NCBI RefSeq assembly: GCF_017875275.1
Contig: NZ_JAGGML010000001.1
Span: 4,485,001 to 4,549,000, forward strand
Direction of reading: 5' to 3'
From: Xanthobacter flavus
GTDB taxonomy: Bacteria; Pseudomonadota; Alphaproteobacteria; Rhizobiales; Xanthobacteraceae
Length of the DNA stretch: 64,000 nt
Shown piece by piece: positions 37,350 to 47,930 of the stretch (position 1 is its first letter; every line of letters begins with the position of its first letter). The notes below the pieces were generated by a model, which was not told the origin of the DNA, ran no database searches, and was given only the letters and a program-made list of their open reading frames with translations. Position numbers and translations under genes: made by a program.

Positions 37350-39245
37350 GTGCCACATCGCGAGATTGCGCGCGCCTGGGAGGCGTTTCATCAGGACGGC
37401 GCGGCCTCCGCCGTCATCCGCCCGGCGGTGATGGCGTCGTGGCAGCGCTCCCGCCTTCATCTCATCGCCGCCGACCGCGCGGCCGCCCCCCTCGTGAGCG
37501 AGGCGGAGCTGTTCCGCCGCCGCCACCAGAACAACCGCCTCGTCACCGCCGCCCGCCTCGCCATGGAGGAGGCGCGCCACCTCCTTTCCGATGCCCATTC
37601 CATGCTCATCCTCTCCGATCCGGACGGCACGATCCTGGAGGCGGAGGGCGATGCCCGCGCCCTCGATACCGGGCAGGAGGTGAAGCTCCAGCAGGGCGGC
37701 CGCTGGTGCGAGGCCGAGATCGGCACCAACGCCATCGGCACGGCGCTGGCCTGCGGGCGCCCGGTGCAGATCCACGCCGCCGAGCACTTCTGCGCCCCCG
37801 TCCAGCGCTGGACCTGCGCGGCGGCCCCGGTGCGCCATCCCCTCGACCGGGAGATCATCGGCGCGGTGGACATTTCCGGCTCCACCGACACCTTCAACCC
37901 GCAGAACCTCGCCCATGCGGTGGCCCTCGCCCACCAGATCGAGGCGGTGATCGGCCGGCGCATGGAGATGGAGCACGAGCAGGTGCTGCGCCATTTCCTC
38001 TCCAAGCGTTCGCTGTGGCTCACTGAAGAGATCCTCGCCTTCGGCCGCTCCGGCGCGCTCATCTATTCCACCGACCGCGCTCTGAAGGAGGCCGCGCGCC
38101 GCTCCGACCGGCTCATCACGGACGGGCGCCTCGCCGCGCTCAAGGACGTGACGCCCGACGCCTGGGCGGAGCGCATCGGCCAGCTTCTGCCCGGGGCCAG
38201 CGTCGAGATCGTGCGGGAGGATGGCGAGGAGATCGGCGGCGTGGTGGTGCTCCACGCGGCGCGCCGGCCCAAACCGGCCCAGCGCGATCCCGCCCGGGAG
38301 CTGGAGCCCCTCGCATTCGACGCCATCATCGGCGAGAGCGCGCTCATGCAGGAGGTGAAGGCCAAGGCGCGCCGCATGGCGGACAGCGGCCTGCCCATCC
38401 TCTTGGAAGGCGAGACCGGCGTGGGCAAGGAGGTGTTCGCCCGCGCCATCCACGGCGTGCGCGCGCCGGCCGGCCCCTTCGTGCCGCTCAATTGCGGCGG
38501 CCTGCCGCGCGATCTCATCGCCAGCGAATTGTTCGGCTACGAGAAGGGGGCCTTCACCGGCGCCGACGCGGCCGGCAAGCAGGGCAAGGTGGAGGCGGCG
38601 GACGGCGGCCTCCTCTGCCTCGACGAGATCGGCGAGATGCCGCTGGAGCTGCAATCCTATCTGCTGCGCGTGCTGGAAGATGGCGTGGTCTATCGCGTCG
38701 GCGGCCACACCGGACGGCGGGTGGACCTGCGCCTCGTCTCCATGACCAACCGCGACCTCTCCGGCGAGGTGGCGGCCGGGCGCTTCCGGAAAGACCTGTT
38801 CTATCGCATTGCCGCGCTGCGCCTGCGCATCCCGCCCCTGCGCGAGCGGGGCGAGGACGTGCTGCTCCTGCTCGATCACATCGGCCGCAGCGCCGCCGCC
38901 CGCGTCGGCCTTCCCGCCCCGCGCTTCACGGAAGGCGCCCGCGCGGCGCTCGCCGCCTATGCCTGGCCGGGCAATGTGCGCGAGCTGCGCAACGTGGTGG
39001 AGATGCTCATCGCCATGGGCAGCGCCGACGCGCCCATCGATGTCGGCGACCTGCCGCCGGAAATCGCCACCGCCGCCGAGGCCCCACCCCCGGCCACCGA
39101 TCTGCGCACCGTGGAGGAAGCCGCCATCCGCGCCGCCGTGGAGGCCTGCGGCGGCAACCTCACCCGCGCCGCCCGCCGCCTCGGCATCGCCCGCTCGACA
39201 CTCTACATGCGCCTCGCCGCGCTGGAGGCGAAGGGGGAGGGGTAG
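37350..39245 (+). CDS. acxR: Sigma-54-dependent transcriptional activator of acetone carboxylase (AcoR-like)
   Basis: From GTG 37350 (GGAGG nine bases upstream) the product is 631 residues. An N-terminal GAF-type sensor region (about 60-225, with EIGTNAIGTALACGRPVQI) is followed by a AAA+ domain with Walker A GETGVGKEVFARAIH, the sigma-54 contact loop GAFTGAD, and Walker B GGLLCLDEIGEMP. The C-terminus has a Fis-type helix-turn-helix (NLTRAARRLGIARSTLYMRL). It is divergent from acxABC and should activate it in response to acetone or an alcohol precursor. The open frame extends to 37038, but codons before 37350 look non-coding and overlap the operator. Confidence 0.9.
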   Translation: MPHREIARAWEAFHQDGAASAVIRPAVMASWQRSRLHLIAADRAAAPLVSEAELFRRRHQNNRLVTAARLAMEEARHLLSDAHSMLILSDPDGTILEAEGDARALDTGQEVKLQQGGRWCEAEIGTNAIGTALACGRPVQIHAAEHFCAPVQRWTCAAAPVRHPLDREIIGAVDISGSTDTFNPQNLAHAVALAHQIEAVIGRRMEMEHEQVLRHFLSKRSLWLTEEILAFGRSGALIYSTDRALKEAARRSDRLITDGRLAALKDVTPDAWAERIGQLLPGASVEIVREDGEEIGGVVVLHAARRPKPAQRDPARELEPLAFDAIIGESALMQEVKAKARRMADSGLPILLEGETGVGKEVFARAIHGVRAPAGPFVPLNCGGLPRDLIASELFGYEKGAFTGADAAGKQGKVEAADGGLLCLDEIGEMPLELQSYLLRVLEDGVVYRVGGHTGRRVDLRLVSMTNRDLSGEVAAGRFRKDLFYRIAALRLRIPPLRERGEDVLLLLDHIGRSAAARVGLPAPRFTEGARAALAAYAWPGNVRELRNVVEMLIAMGSADAPIDVGDLPPEIATAAEAPPPATDLRTVEEAAIRAAVEACGGNLTRAARRLGIARSTLYMRLAALEAKGEG

Positions 39246-39275
39246 GGGCAGAGTGGCCGAAGGCCCGTCGCCCCA

Positions 39276-40214
39276 TCACCCCGCCAGCATTCCCATCAGC
39301 ACCTCCAGCGCAGTCTCCGGCGTGGCGCGCGGCCAGTCGGGCATCTGGTGGCGGAAGAAGGTGGTCTGCCTTTTGGCATAACGGCGGGTGTCGCTCTGGC
39401 CCTCGGCGATGGCCTCGGCGAGCGACATTTCCCCCCTGAGATAGCGCGTGAGGGCCGGCGCGCCGTGGGCCTTGAGCACCGTGCGGTCGGGCGCGAGGTT
39501 GCGCGCGGCGAGGGCGCGGACCTCCTCCAGCGCGCCGGCTTCCATCATGGTCTCGAAGCGGGCATCGATGCGCTGGCGCAGCAGGTCGCGGTCCACCTCC
39601 AGCACGATCTTCGCGCAGCGGGCGGCATCAAGCACGGGGGGCTGAGCGTCGCGCTGCCAGTCGGTCAGGGAGCGGCCGGTAGCGCGGATCACCTCCAGCG
39701 CGCGCAGCACGCGCTGGCGATCGTTCACCTTCAGCCGCCCGGCGCTCGCGGGATCGACCGTCGCGAGGCGGGCGTGGAGGGCCGGGCTGTCCAGCGCCTC
39801 GGCCGCGCCGCGCACCTCGGCGCGCACGGCTTCGGGAATGGCGGGAATTTCGGCAAGCCCCTGCGTCAGCGCCCGGAAATAGAGCCCCGTGCCGCCCACG
39901 AACACCGGCAGCCGCCCCGCCGCGCGCGCCTCGCCAAGGGCGCGTTTCGCATCCTCCAGCCAGCGACCGACGGAATAGTCCGTGTCCGCATCCACATGGC
40001 CGTAGAGGCCGTGGGGGACCCGCGCCATTTCCGCGACGGTCGGCCGCGCCGTGAGGACGTGAAGATCGCCATAGACTTGCATGGAATCTGCATTGAGGAC
40101 GATGCCGCCCGTTCGCTCGGCCACGGCCAGCGCGCGTGCCGACTTGCCGCTGGCGGTCGGACCTGCGATGAGCACCGCCAAAGCTTTTCCCCCGTCGAGC
40201 TCAGAAAATTCCAT
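39276..40214 (-). CDS. miaA: tRNA dimethylallyltransferase
   Basis: The 312-residue protein has the P-loop [31 protein letters not shown], and the [17 protein letters not shown] motif of MiaA. It adds the dimethylallyl group to A37 of tRNAs reading codons that start with U. The last part, [13 protein letters not shown], is the conserved C-terminal motif. ATG 40214 lies on the palindrome CATG shared with the divergent serB start. hfq is not adjacent. Confidence 0.96.
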   Translation of the reverse strand: MEFSELDGGKALAVLIAGPTASGKSARALAVAERTGGIVLNADSMQVYGDLHVLTARPTVAEMARVPHGLYGHVDADTDYSVGRWLEDAKRALGEARAAGRLPVFVGGTGLYFRALTQGLAEIPAIPEAVRAEVRGAAEALDSPALHARLATVDPASAGRLKVNDRQRVLRALEVIRATGRSLTDWQRDAQPPVLDAARCAKIVLEVDRDLLRQRIDARFETMMEAGALEEVRALAARNLAPDRTVLKAHGAPALTRYLRGEMSLAEAIAEGQSDTRRYAKRQTTFFRHQMPDWPRATPETALEVLMGMLAG

Positions 40215-41112
40215 GGCCTACGTCGCGACGCTGATTTCAAACCCATCTGCCCCGGCTTTGACCTACGAGGCAATCCATGCCGCCCTTTCCGTGCTGCCCG
40301 AGGCGCAGGATCCGGTGGTCCTGGACGAGGGCGTGGCGGTGGACATCCATTTCGCCCCGGAACTCGCGGCCGATGCCGGCGCGCTGGCGGATGCGGTGCG
40401 CGGTGCGCTGAACGGCGCCCCCATCGATGTGGTGGTGCAGCTGGAGACCGGCCGGCGCAAGCGCCTGTTCCTCGCCGACATGGATTCCACCATGATCGGG
40501 CAGGAGTGCATCGACGAGCTGGCCGACCTCGTGGGCCTGAAGGCGCATGTCTCCGCCATCACCGAGCGCGCCATGCGCGGCGAGATCGCCTTCGAGCCGG
40601 CGCTGCGCGAGCGCGTGGCGCTGCTGCGTGGTCTTTCGGCCAGCGTGGTGGGCGACGTGCTGCGCGAACGCATCACCCTGACCCCCGGCGGGCCGGAGCT
40701 GGTGGGCACCATGAAGGCGAACGGCGCCTATGCCGCCCTCGTCTCCGGCGGCTTCACGCTGTTCACCCAGGAGATCGCCGCGCGCATCGGCTTCGACGAG
40801 CACCGCGCGAACGAGCTGCTGGTGGAGGCGGGCACGCTGGTGGGCAGTGTGGCCGAGCCCATCCTCGGCCGCGAGGCCAAGCTCGCGACGCTGGTTGACC
40901 TGCGCGACCAATTGCACCTCGCCCCCTCCGAGACCATGGCCGTGGGCGACGGCGCCAACGATCTGGCCATGCTGGGGGAAGCGGGCCTCGGCGTCGCCTA
41001 TCACGCCAAGCCCGCCGTGGCGGCGGCGGCCCATGCCCGTGTCGATCACGGCGACCTCACCGCGCTGCTCTACATGCAGGGCTACAGCCGCAACGAGTTC
41101 CGGATCGCCTGA
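40213..41112 (+). CDS. serB: Phosphoserine phosphatase
   Basis: The 299-residue HAD phosphatase has the nucleophile motif [17 protein letters not shown], then [31 protein letters not shown] and [22 protein letters not shown]. It makes serine from phosphoserine. The N-terminal 75 residues form a small regulatory-type domain as in other SerB. The ATG at 40213 shares two bases with the miaA start codon on the other strand; no later in-frame Met precedes the catalytic domain, so this start is well supported. Confidence 0.96.
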   Translation: MAYVATLISNPSAPALTYEAIHAALSVLPEAQDPVVLDEGVAVDIHFAPELAADAGALADAVRGALNGAPIDVVVQLETGRRKRLFLADMDSTMIGQECIDELADLVGLKAHVSAITERAMRGEIAFEPALRERVALLRGLSASVVGDVLRERITLTPGGPELVGTMKANGAYAALVSGGFTLFTQEIAARIGFDEHRANELLVEAGTLVGSVAEPILGREAKLATLVDLRDQLHLAPSETMAVGDGANDLAMLGEAGLGVAYHAKPAVAAAAHARVDHGDLTALLYMQGYSRNEFRIA

Positions 41113-41129
41113 GCGGGCGGGGCTGCCGC

Positions 41130-42347
41130 CTATTGCGCCGTACCCTGGCCGGCGGCGGTGCCCTGCTGGGTCTGGGCGTTCTGCGAGCGGGGCAGGGGGA
41201 TGACGCGCACCTTGCGCTGGCCCGGCTGCTCGGAGGCGGGGGCGAGCGGGGCGGCGACGGTGGCGGCCACGGGACCGCCGGCGGCGGCCTCGGCGGCGGC
41301 GGTGCTGCCGGCCGGGGGCTTGGCGCCGGCCTTGCCGCCCTTGGTCGGGTCGGCGGGGCGCGGGGCGGACATTTCGCGCGCCTGCTCCTCGGTCACCAGA
41401 ATGTCGCCCTTGCGCAGGGTGGTCTCGTCCTCAAGCCCCGCGAGCGCCTGCGCCCACGACTGGCCGGCCGGCTTGCACGTGCAGGACGGCACCAGCTCCT
41501 TGCGGTAGCGCAGGGCGTTGGGCAGCGACATGTAGGACTGGCCGGAGATGCTCACCGCCGACTTGATATCGCCGCTGAAGGTGAACAGCTGCGCGTCCGA
41601 GCCGGGGCACAGCCGCTTGCAGAGCTGGTCGTCCTGCGCGTAGCGGCTGGCGTTGGTGGAATTGGCCATGGGGAAGAAGTAGCCGTCGCACGTCCTGACG
41701 CACACGGTGCGCGAGTAATAGGTCTTCGGCGTTTCCAGCGGCATCAGGTCGAGGTCGGGCGAGGATTCCTCGGGCTGGGTCTGCTGGGTGCCGAAGATGG
41801 CCTCGAAGAAGTTCTTCGGCCGCGCCGGCTCGTTGGCGCGGCGGGCGGCCTGCACGGCGGCGGTGTATTGCGGGCCGCAATTGTTCTGGGCGAGGGCGAT
41901 GATGAGCGCCCGGCGCTGGCCGCCGGTGTCGGCGCCGCCGCGCTCGAGGCCGGCGATCTGCGACCTGAGGCGCGAGACCTGATCGTCGATCTGGTCGCAC
42001 TGGGGCGGCCGGGGCGGGCCCTGGAAGATGAGGAAGCCGCGCGGCGCATCGCAGCCCATGCCGCGCGCCTGCGCCGTGAGGCGATCGAGATCGCCGCGGA
42101 GCCTGGCGGCCTGCGCCTGCTGGTTGGCGGCGCCGCCGGCGCTGCGGTCGAGGGCCATCAGGGAGCCTTCGAGCTGCTGGCACGCGGGGCTGCCGGCCTG
42201 CGCCAGAGCGGTCCCCGCCGTGGTGACGGCGACCATGAGGCCCAGGGCCAGACGGCGGAGCGAACCCATGGCCAGCCGGCCCGTCGTGCCGCTCGCACCC
42301 TTCAGGGCAACCGGGCTTCCGGCGCCGATCCCTCGCGCGGACTCCAT
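41130..42347 (-). CDS. DUF2865 domain-containing exported protein
   Basis: The 405-residue protein starts with a basic stretch and a signal-like helix (LRRLALGLMVAVTTAGTALA). Residues 50-150 are helical. The DUF2865 core follows, with paired cysteines in YYSRTVCVRTCDGYFFPMAN, QDDQLCKRLCPGSDAQLF and VPSCTCKPAGQSW. The C-terminal 100 residues are Ala/Pro/Gly-rich. Function is unknown; cysteines suggest periplasmic disulfides. ATG 42347 is used; MGSLRRLALG about 27 codons later is an alternative start. It converges with serB. Confidence 0.82.
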   Translation of the reverse strand: MESARGIGAGSPVALKGASGTTGRLAMGSLRRLALGLMVAVTTAGTALAQAGSPACQQLEGSLMALDRSAGGAANQQAQAARLRGDLDRLTAQARGMGCDAPRGFLIFQGPPRPPQCDQIDDQVSRLRSQIAGLERGGADTGGQRRALIIALAQNNCGPQYTAAVQAARRANEPARPKNFFEAIFGTQQTQPEESSPDLDLMPLETPKTYYSRTVCVRTCDGYFFPMANSTNASRYAQDDQLCKRLCPGSDAQLFTFSGDIKSAVSISGQSYMSLPNALRYRKELVPSCTCKPAGQSWAQALAGLEDETTLRKGDILVTEEQAREMSAPRPADPTKGGKAGAKPPAGSTAAAEAAAGGPVAATVAAPLAPASEQPGQRKVRVIPLPRSQNAQTQQGTAAGQGTAQ

Positions 42348-42484
42348 CCTCAGCTCTTCTCTCCACTGGCGCCGTGCCGAACCGTGACCGGTCCGGCGCC
42401 CCTCTATAACCCCACAGCGCGGGGCAATGGTGACGAAACTGTGGCCCCTCGCCGGAAGGTGAGGGGCAGGTCCAGTCCCCGCCG

Positions 42485-43579
42485 TCAGCCCCGGCCGCGC
42501 GAGCGGATGTTGTAGCTGTCGAACGCATATTCCGCGATCTGCCACCACACCAGCTGGTCGGCGCGGATGGCGAGCATGGAGTCGAGCGCCTGCTTGAAGG
42601 CCGGGTTGGCTGCGGCAAGCTCGTTGTACAGCTCGTAGGACGCCTTGTAGCCCGCCTCCATGATGGATTGCGGGAAGGGCTTCAGCTCAACCCCCTGCTG
42701 CACCAGCCGGCGCAGGGCCGGGGGGTTCACCGAATCGTACTTGGCCAGCATCCAGTTGTTGGCGGCCTCGGCGGCGTTGCGGACGATGGCCTGGTAGTGC
42801 TTCGGCAGCGCGTTCCACTGGGCGTTGTTGATGACGAGATGCAGCATGGCGCCGCCCTCCCACCAGCCGGGGTAGTAGTAATATTTGGCCACCTTCACGA
42901 GGCCGAGCTTCTCGTCGTCATAGGGGCCGACGAACTCCGCCGCGTCGATGGAGCCGCGCTCCAGCGCCGGGTAGACGTCGCTCGGGGCGATCTGCTGGGG
43001 CACCACGCCGAGCTTCGCCAGCACCTGCCCGCCGATGCCGCCGATGCGGAATTTCAGGCCCTTGAGGTCGGCGACGTCGTTCAGCTCCTTGCGGAAGAAG
43101 CCGCCCATCTGGCAGCCCGAATTGCCGAGCGGCATGGAGGTGACATTGTACTTGGCGAGCACGCCGTTGATGATCTCAGCGCCCCCGCCGAAGAACCACC
43201 ACGAGTGCTGCTGGCGCGAGTTGAAGCCGAACGGCACGCCCGTGCCGAAGGCGAGCGCGGTGTCCTTGCCGGTGTAGAAATAGGTGGCGGTCTGGGCGCA
43301 CTCCAGCGAGCCGCTGGACACCGCATCGAGCGCCTGCAGGCCCGGCACCAGCTCGCCGGCCGGGAAGGTCTGGATCTGGAAGCGGCCGTCCGTGGCCTCG
43401 GCCACGTATTTGGCGAAGATCTGCGCGGTGCCGAAGATGGTGTCGAGGGAGCGCGGGAAGGAGGAGGTGAGGCGCCACTTCACCTCGGGCTGGGTCTGCG
43501 CGAGGGCGGGGGCGGCGACCGCGCCGGTGGCGAGCGCGGTGGCGGACGCGCTAATGAAGTGGCGGCGCTTGATCTCCAT
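42485..43579 (-). CDS. TRAP-type transporter solute-binding protein, Tat-exported
   Basis: The 364-residue protein begins with a twin-arginine-like signal (IKRRHFISASATALATGAVA, cleavage near ALAQ). It then shows the DctP/TakP family: WRLTSSFPRSLDTIFGTAQI, FPAGELVPGLQALDAVSSGS, KGLKFRIGGIGGQVLAKLG and LERGSIDAAEFVGPYDDEKL, resembling TRAP proteins for 2-oxo acids. No DctQ or DctM membrane subunits are adjacent, so it is an orphan here. AAGGAG precedes ATG 43579. Confidence 0.88.
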   Translation of the reverse strand: MEIKRRHFISASATALATGAVAAPALAQTQPEVKWRLTSSFPRSLDTIFGTAQIFAKYVAEATDGRFQIQTFPAGELVPGLQALDAVSSGSLECAQTATYFYTGKDTALAFGTGVPFGFNSRQQHSWWFFGGGAEIINGVLAKYNVTSMPLGNSGCQMGGFFRKELNDVADLKGLKFRIGGIGGQVLAKLGVVPQQIAPSDVYPALERGSIDAAEFVGPYDDEKLGLVKVAKYYYYPGWWEGGAMLHLVINNAQWNALPKHYQAIVRNAAEAANNWMLAKYDSVNPPALRRLVQQGVELKPFPQSIMEAGYKASYELYNELAAANPAFKQALDSMLAIRADQLVWWQIAEYAFDSYNIRSRGRG

Positions 43580-43789
43580 GGATGTGCTCCTTGGGCCGGT
43601 TGATCGGCTCTCTGGCTTGGGGCGAACGCGTGTGGGGCGAAAGGGGTGTCACGCGGCGCGCCGGCCGTCAATGTCGGCGCTGAGTGGCACCATGATATTG
43701 CGCCGCTCTTCCGCTCAGGGCGGCGCTTCCCATATGTCGGATGCCCGCGCGTTCGGGCGCCGGGCTGAGGCCGCTTTCCGGGGAGTTCC

Positions 43790-44344
43790 ATGACGCACGC
43801 TTTCTCGACCGTCCGTCCCACCGTCACCTGCCGTCTCGGCCGCCTCGCACTTGCGTGCGCGCTCGGCGTCGCGGCGCTCGCGGGCGGGCCGGCGCTGGCG
43901 CAGGAGCCCGACCTCATCTTCCGCAAGTCCACGGTCTGGAAGTTCCTGACGCCCGACGACAAGCTCGCCGTCTACGGCATCGACGACCCGGTGGTGAACG
44001 GCGTCGCCTGCCACTACACCACGCCCGAGAAGGGCGGCGTGAAGGGCATGGTGGGCCTCGCGGAGGAAGTCTCCGACATTTCCCTCGCCTGCCGGCAGGT
44101 GGGGCCGATCTCCTTCAAGTCGAAGTTCGAGCAGGGCGACGTGGTGTTCCGCGAGAGCCGCTCCTTCTTCTTCAAGAAGATGCAGATCGTGCGCGGCTGC
44201 GACACCAAACGGAACGTGCTCGTCTATCTCGTCTATTCCGACAAATTGATCGACGGCAGCCCGAAGAACTCCACCTCCACCGTGCCGGTCATGCCCTGGG
44301 GTGGCAATACCGACGTGCCGAAGTGCGCGGACTTCCTGAAGTAG
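43790..44344 (+). CDS. creA: CreA family exported protein
   Basis: The 184-residue protein has a signal peptide (LACALGVAALAGGPALAQ) and the CreA family core: DDPVVNGVACHYTTPEKGG, DISLACRQVGPISF and FFKKMQIVRGCDTKRNVLVY, ending with SKSxxSTVP-like PKNSTSTVPVMPWG. Function is unknown although the family is widespread. GGGGAG precedes the ATG. A terminator-like hairpin follows. Confidence 0.9.
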   Translation: MTHAFSTVRPTVTCRLGRLALACALGVAALAGGPALAQEPDLIFRKSTVWKFLTPDDKLAVYGIDDPVVNGVACHYTTPEKGGVKGMVGLAEEVSDISLACRQVGPISFKSKFEQGDVVFRESRSFFFKKMQIVRGCDTKRNVLVYLVYSDKLIDGSPKNSTSTVPVMPWGGNTDVPKCADFLK

Positions 44345-44357
44345 CGGCAGGATGAAC

Positions 44358-44400
44358 GCCGCGCGCCCGGGCCGGAGACCTCTCCGCCCGGACGCGCGGC
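44358..44400. terminator. Hairpin between convergent creA and carbonic anhydrase genes
   Basis: A 15-bp stem with one mismatch (44358-44372 with 44386-44400) and a 13-base loop lies 14 bases after creA and 8 bases after the leftward carbonic anhydrase stop. Confidence 0.65.
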
Positions 44401-44407
44401 GTGCTGT

Positions 44408-45133
44408 TCAGAGGAAGTTCACCTTGCCCGTGCCAATGTCGTACATGGCGGCGGCCGACTTCAGCTTACCGGCGGCGGCCCGCTCCGACAGGATCGGTGC
44501 CGCGGTCTGCGCCAGCTTGGCGTTCAGCTTCACGTTCTGGTCGCTGGCGGCGGCGAGCAGATCGGCCGGATTGCTCCGCATGGCCTCATAGACGGCCGGG
44601 CGGATGGCGTTGACGAGGCTCGGCAGGTGGCCGGGCGGCAAAGTGTTGTCCTTGATGGACGTGATGGTCGCCTGCACCGCCCCGCACGAGGCATGGCCGA
44701 GCACGAGGATCAGCTTCACGCCGAGCACGGCGGTGGCGAATTCCAGGCTCGCCAGGCCGTTTTCATCAATGAAGTTGCCGGCCACCCGGACGATGAACAG
44801 TTCGCCCGGCCCCTGGTCGAACACCAGCTCCGGCACCACCCGCGAATCCGAGCAGGCGACAATGGCCGCGAACGGTGCCTGGCCCATGGCACGCTTCAGG
44901 CGGCCGGCGGAATAGTCCGCCTGCTGGGGCGTGCCGGCGACGTAGCGGGCATTGCCGTCCACCAGGCGCTTCATGGCCTCGTCCGGCGTGACCGGGGTGG
45001 CCGTGCCGTAGCCGGACTGGGCGAAGGCGGAGGCGGCGAACAGCGGCGCGGCGGCGAGGGCCAGTCCGCCCGCGAGCCCACCGGCAAGCAGACGACGGCG
45101 TCCGATGGATGGTGATGAGCACGTCTCGCACAT
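44408..45133 (-). CDS. Exported beta-class carbonic anhydrase
   Basis: The 241-residue protein has a twin-arginine signal (SIGRRRLLAGGLAGGLALAA, cleavage near AFAQ) and a beta-carbonic anhydrase domain with zinc ligands in AIVACSDSRV and LGHASCGAV. It interconverts CO2 and bicarbonate, here presumably in the periplasm. A CETC motif precedes the signal, which is unusual. It could feed bicarbonate supply or pH homeostasis; acetone carboxylase in this genome also consumes bicarbonate, but any link is speculative. Confidence 0.92.
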   Translation of the reverse strand: MCETCSSPSIGRRRLLAGGLAGGLALAAAPLFAASAFAQSGYGTATPVTPDEAMKRLVDGNARYVAGTPQQADYSAGRLKRAMGQAPFAAIVACSDSRVVPELVFDQGPGELFIVRVAGNFIDENGLASLEFATAVLGVKLILVLGHASCGAVQATITSIKDNTLPPGHLPSLVNAIRPAVYEAMRSNPADLLAAASDQNVKLNAKLAQTAAPILSERAAAGKLKSAAAMYDIGTGKVNFL

Positions 45134-45324
45134 GGGGCAGTCCTCTCCCGGTCACGGTGTTTCTGGCGTGTTTGGACCGGTCCTCCTGCGTGCCGCAGGG
45201 GACAGGCCGGCGCCGACCATAGCCGATCCGGTGCGGAAGACTGAAATACCGCGATCACAAAAAGGGGACCTAAAGCATCGCCATGCAACGGCAATTCGCA
45301 GCGGGCGGCCGGGAAGGCCGCCGG

Positions 45325-45642
45325 CTACCGCGAGCAGGTGATGGCCACCGTCTCCGGGCACAGCGGGCCGATGCAGATGGGGGCCGGCGCGGCGACGCTG
45401 GACGGTGTGAAGGCGGAGGCATGCGCCGTCACGCGGCCGAAATCGATGACCTGGCTGTAGGCATGGGTGCGGCACCAGGCTTCCGCCACCTTCTGCCCGC
45501 ACGGCGCGCCGGAGGCGAGGCAGGAATCGATGCTGGAGCCGTCGGAATTGTCGATAAGGAAGATGCGCGTCTCCGCCATGGCCGGCGCCATCAGCGACAG
45601 GCTCGCCACGGCGACGGCGGCGAGGGTTCGGATCAGCGGCAT
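45325..45642 (-). CDS. Small exported protein with conserved-looking cysteines
   Basis: From ATG 45642 the product has 105 residues with a clear signal peptide (MPLIRTLAAVAVASLSLMAP, cleavage at AMAE). The mature part has six cysteines (SCLASGAPCG, AWCRTHAY, ICIGPLCPE, ITCSR), implying disulfides. No family was recognised. The open frame runs much further upstream across unrelated sequence, so the signal peptide decides the start. Confidence 0.65.
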   Translation of the reverse strand: MPLIRTLAAVAVASLSLMAPAMAETRIFLIDNSDGSSIDSCLASGAPCGQKVAEAWCRTHAYSQVIDFGRVTAHASAFTPSSVAAPAPICIGPLCPETVAITCSR

Positions 45643-45894
45643 GGACAGGTCGGAACCTCGTTGAAAGCGCGTGCCTGCGCTTGCGAGCGCCGGGACGACG
45701 GGCGGGATGGCTGGATACACGCCGAACCCCCGCCCGGTGCTCCAAGGTCCGGATAGTCTCTCGCGCCGGGGCAGGTCAAGCGAGGGACGATAACGATCCG
45801 CTGAGGTGGCGCCTCGCTCCAGCCGAGCCGGCGCGCCGTCGGGCGGCGTGAAACATCTTGACGCGCGCCCGCGCCCGAACCATTGTCCCGCGCC

Positions 45895-45948
45895 ATGAAC
45901 GGCGGTCTCGTCACCATCTGCGCCATTGCGGCGATTATTTGCGGTTAG
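45895..45948 (+). CDS. Possible 17-codon Cys-containing leader peptide upstream of cysS
   Basis: An ATG-to-TAG frame encodes MNGGLVTICAIAAIICG, hydrophobic with two cysteines. A possible promoter (TTGACG at 45858-45863, then 17 bases, CATTGT at 45881-45886) would start transcription just before it, giving an almost leaderless message. Between it and cysS a 6-bp hairpin (TGGCGC 46025-46030 with GCGCCA 46035-46040) sits directly upstream of the cysS ribosome site. Cys codons before cysteinyl-tRNA synthetase suggest attenuation, but no ribosome site is visible and the frame may be chance. The rest of 45643-46056 holds no supported gene. Confidence 0.3.
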   Translation: MNGGLVTICAIAAIICG

Positions 45949-46056
45949 CCGAAAAGCTGGCCGCGGCCGTCCTTTGCTCATCTTCTTAGACAAGGATCTG
46001 GACGCCCCGGCCGGTGGACCGGCTTGGCGCTTGTGCGCCATTCGGGGGAACGATCC

Positions 46057-47441
<1,385 letters not shown>

Positions 47442-47445
<4 letters not shown>

Positions 47446-47930
47446 GCGCGATCGCTTTGCGCCCTTACCTCCCGGCCGACGCGCCGGCGCTGGCCGACCT
47501 GTTCCGCGCCGCCATCGCCGAGCTGACTGGCGAGGATTACGACAGCGAGCAGCAGGAGGCCTGGGCCGCCAAGGCCGACGACGCGGAGGCCTTTGCCGCC
47601 CGCCTCGCCGCGAGCCTCACCCTCGTCGCCCTGCGCGGCAAGGCGGTGGCGGGCTTCGTCTCGCTGAAGGACAATGCCCACATCGAGATGCTGTATGTGG
47701 CGCCCGACGCGGTTGGCACGGGCGTCGCCAAGGCCCTGTGCGATGCCGCCGAGACGCTGGCCAAGGCCCGCGGCACCCGCAAGCTCACCGTGGACGCCAG
47801 CGACACCGCCCTCGGCTTCTTCCAGAAGCGCGGCTACGTCCCCCAGCGCCGCAACATGGTGCCGCTGGCCGACACCTGGCTCGCCAACACGGCCATGGAG
47901 AAGACGCTGGGGGAGGGGGCGGGGCAATGA
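47442..47930 (+). CDS. GNAT-family N-acetyltransferase
   Basis: The 162-residue protein has the GNAT layout: [20 protein letters not shown] at the N-terminus, [20 protein letters not shown] (strand 4) and the acetyl-CoA loop [20 protein letters not shown], ending with [13 protein letters not shown]. Substrate unknown. It overlaps both neighbours by ATGA (47442-47445 and 47927-47930), implying translational coupling in the cysS-cimA operon. Confidence 0.88.

Noticed and set aside
45633-45926. 97-residue minus-strand frame upstream of the small Cys protein
   Set aside because: No ribosome site or motif, and composition resembles non-coding GC-rich DNA.
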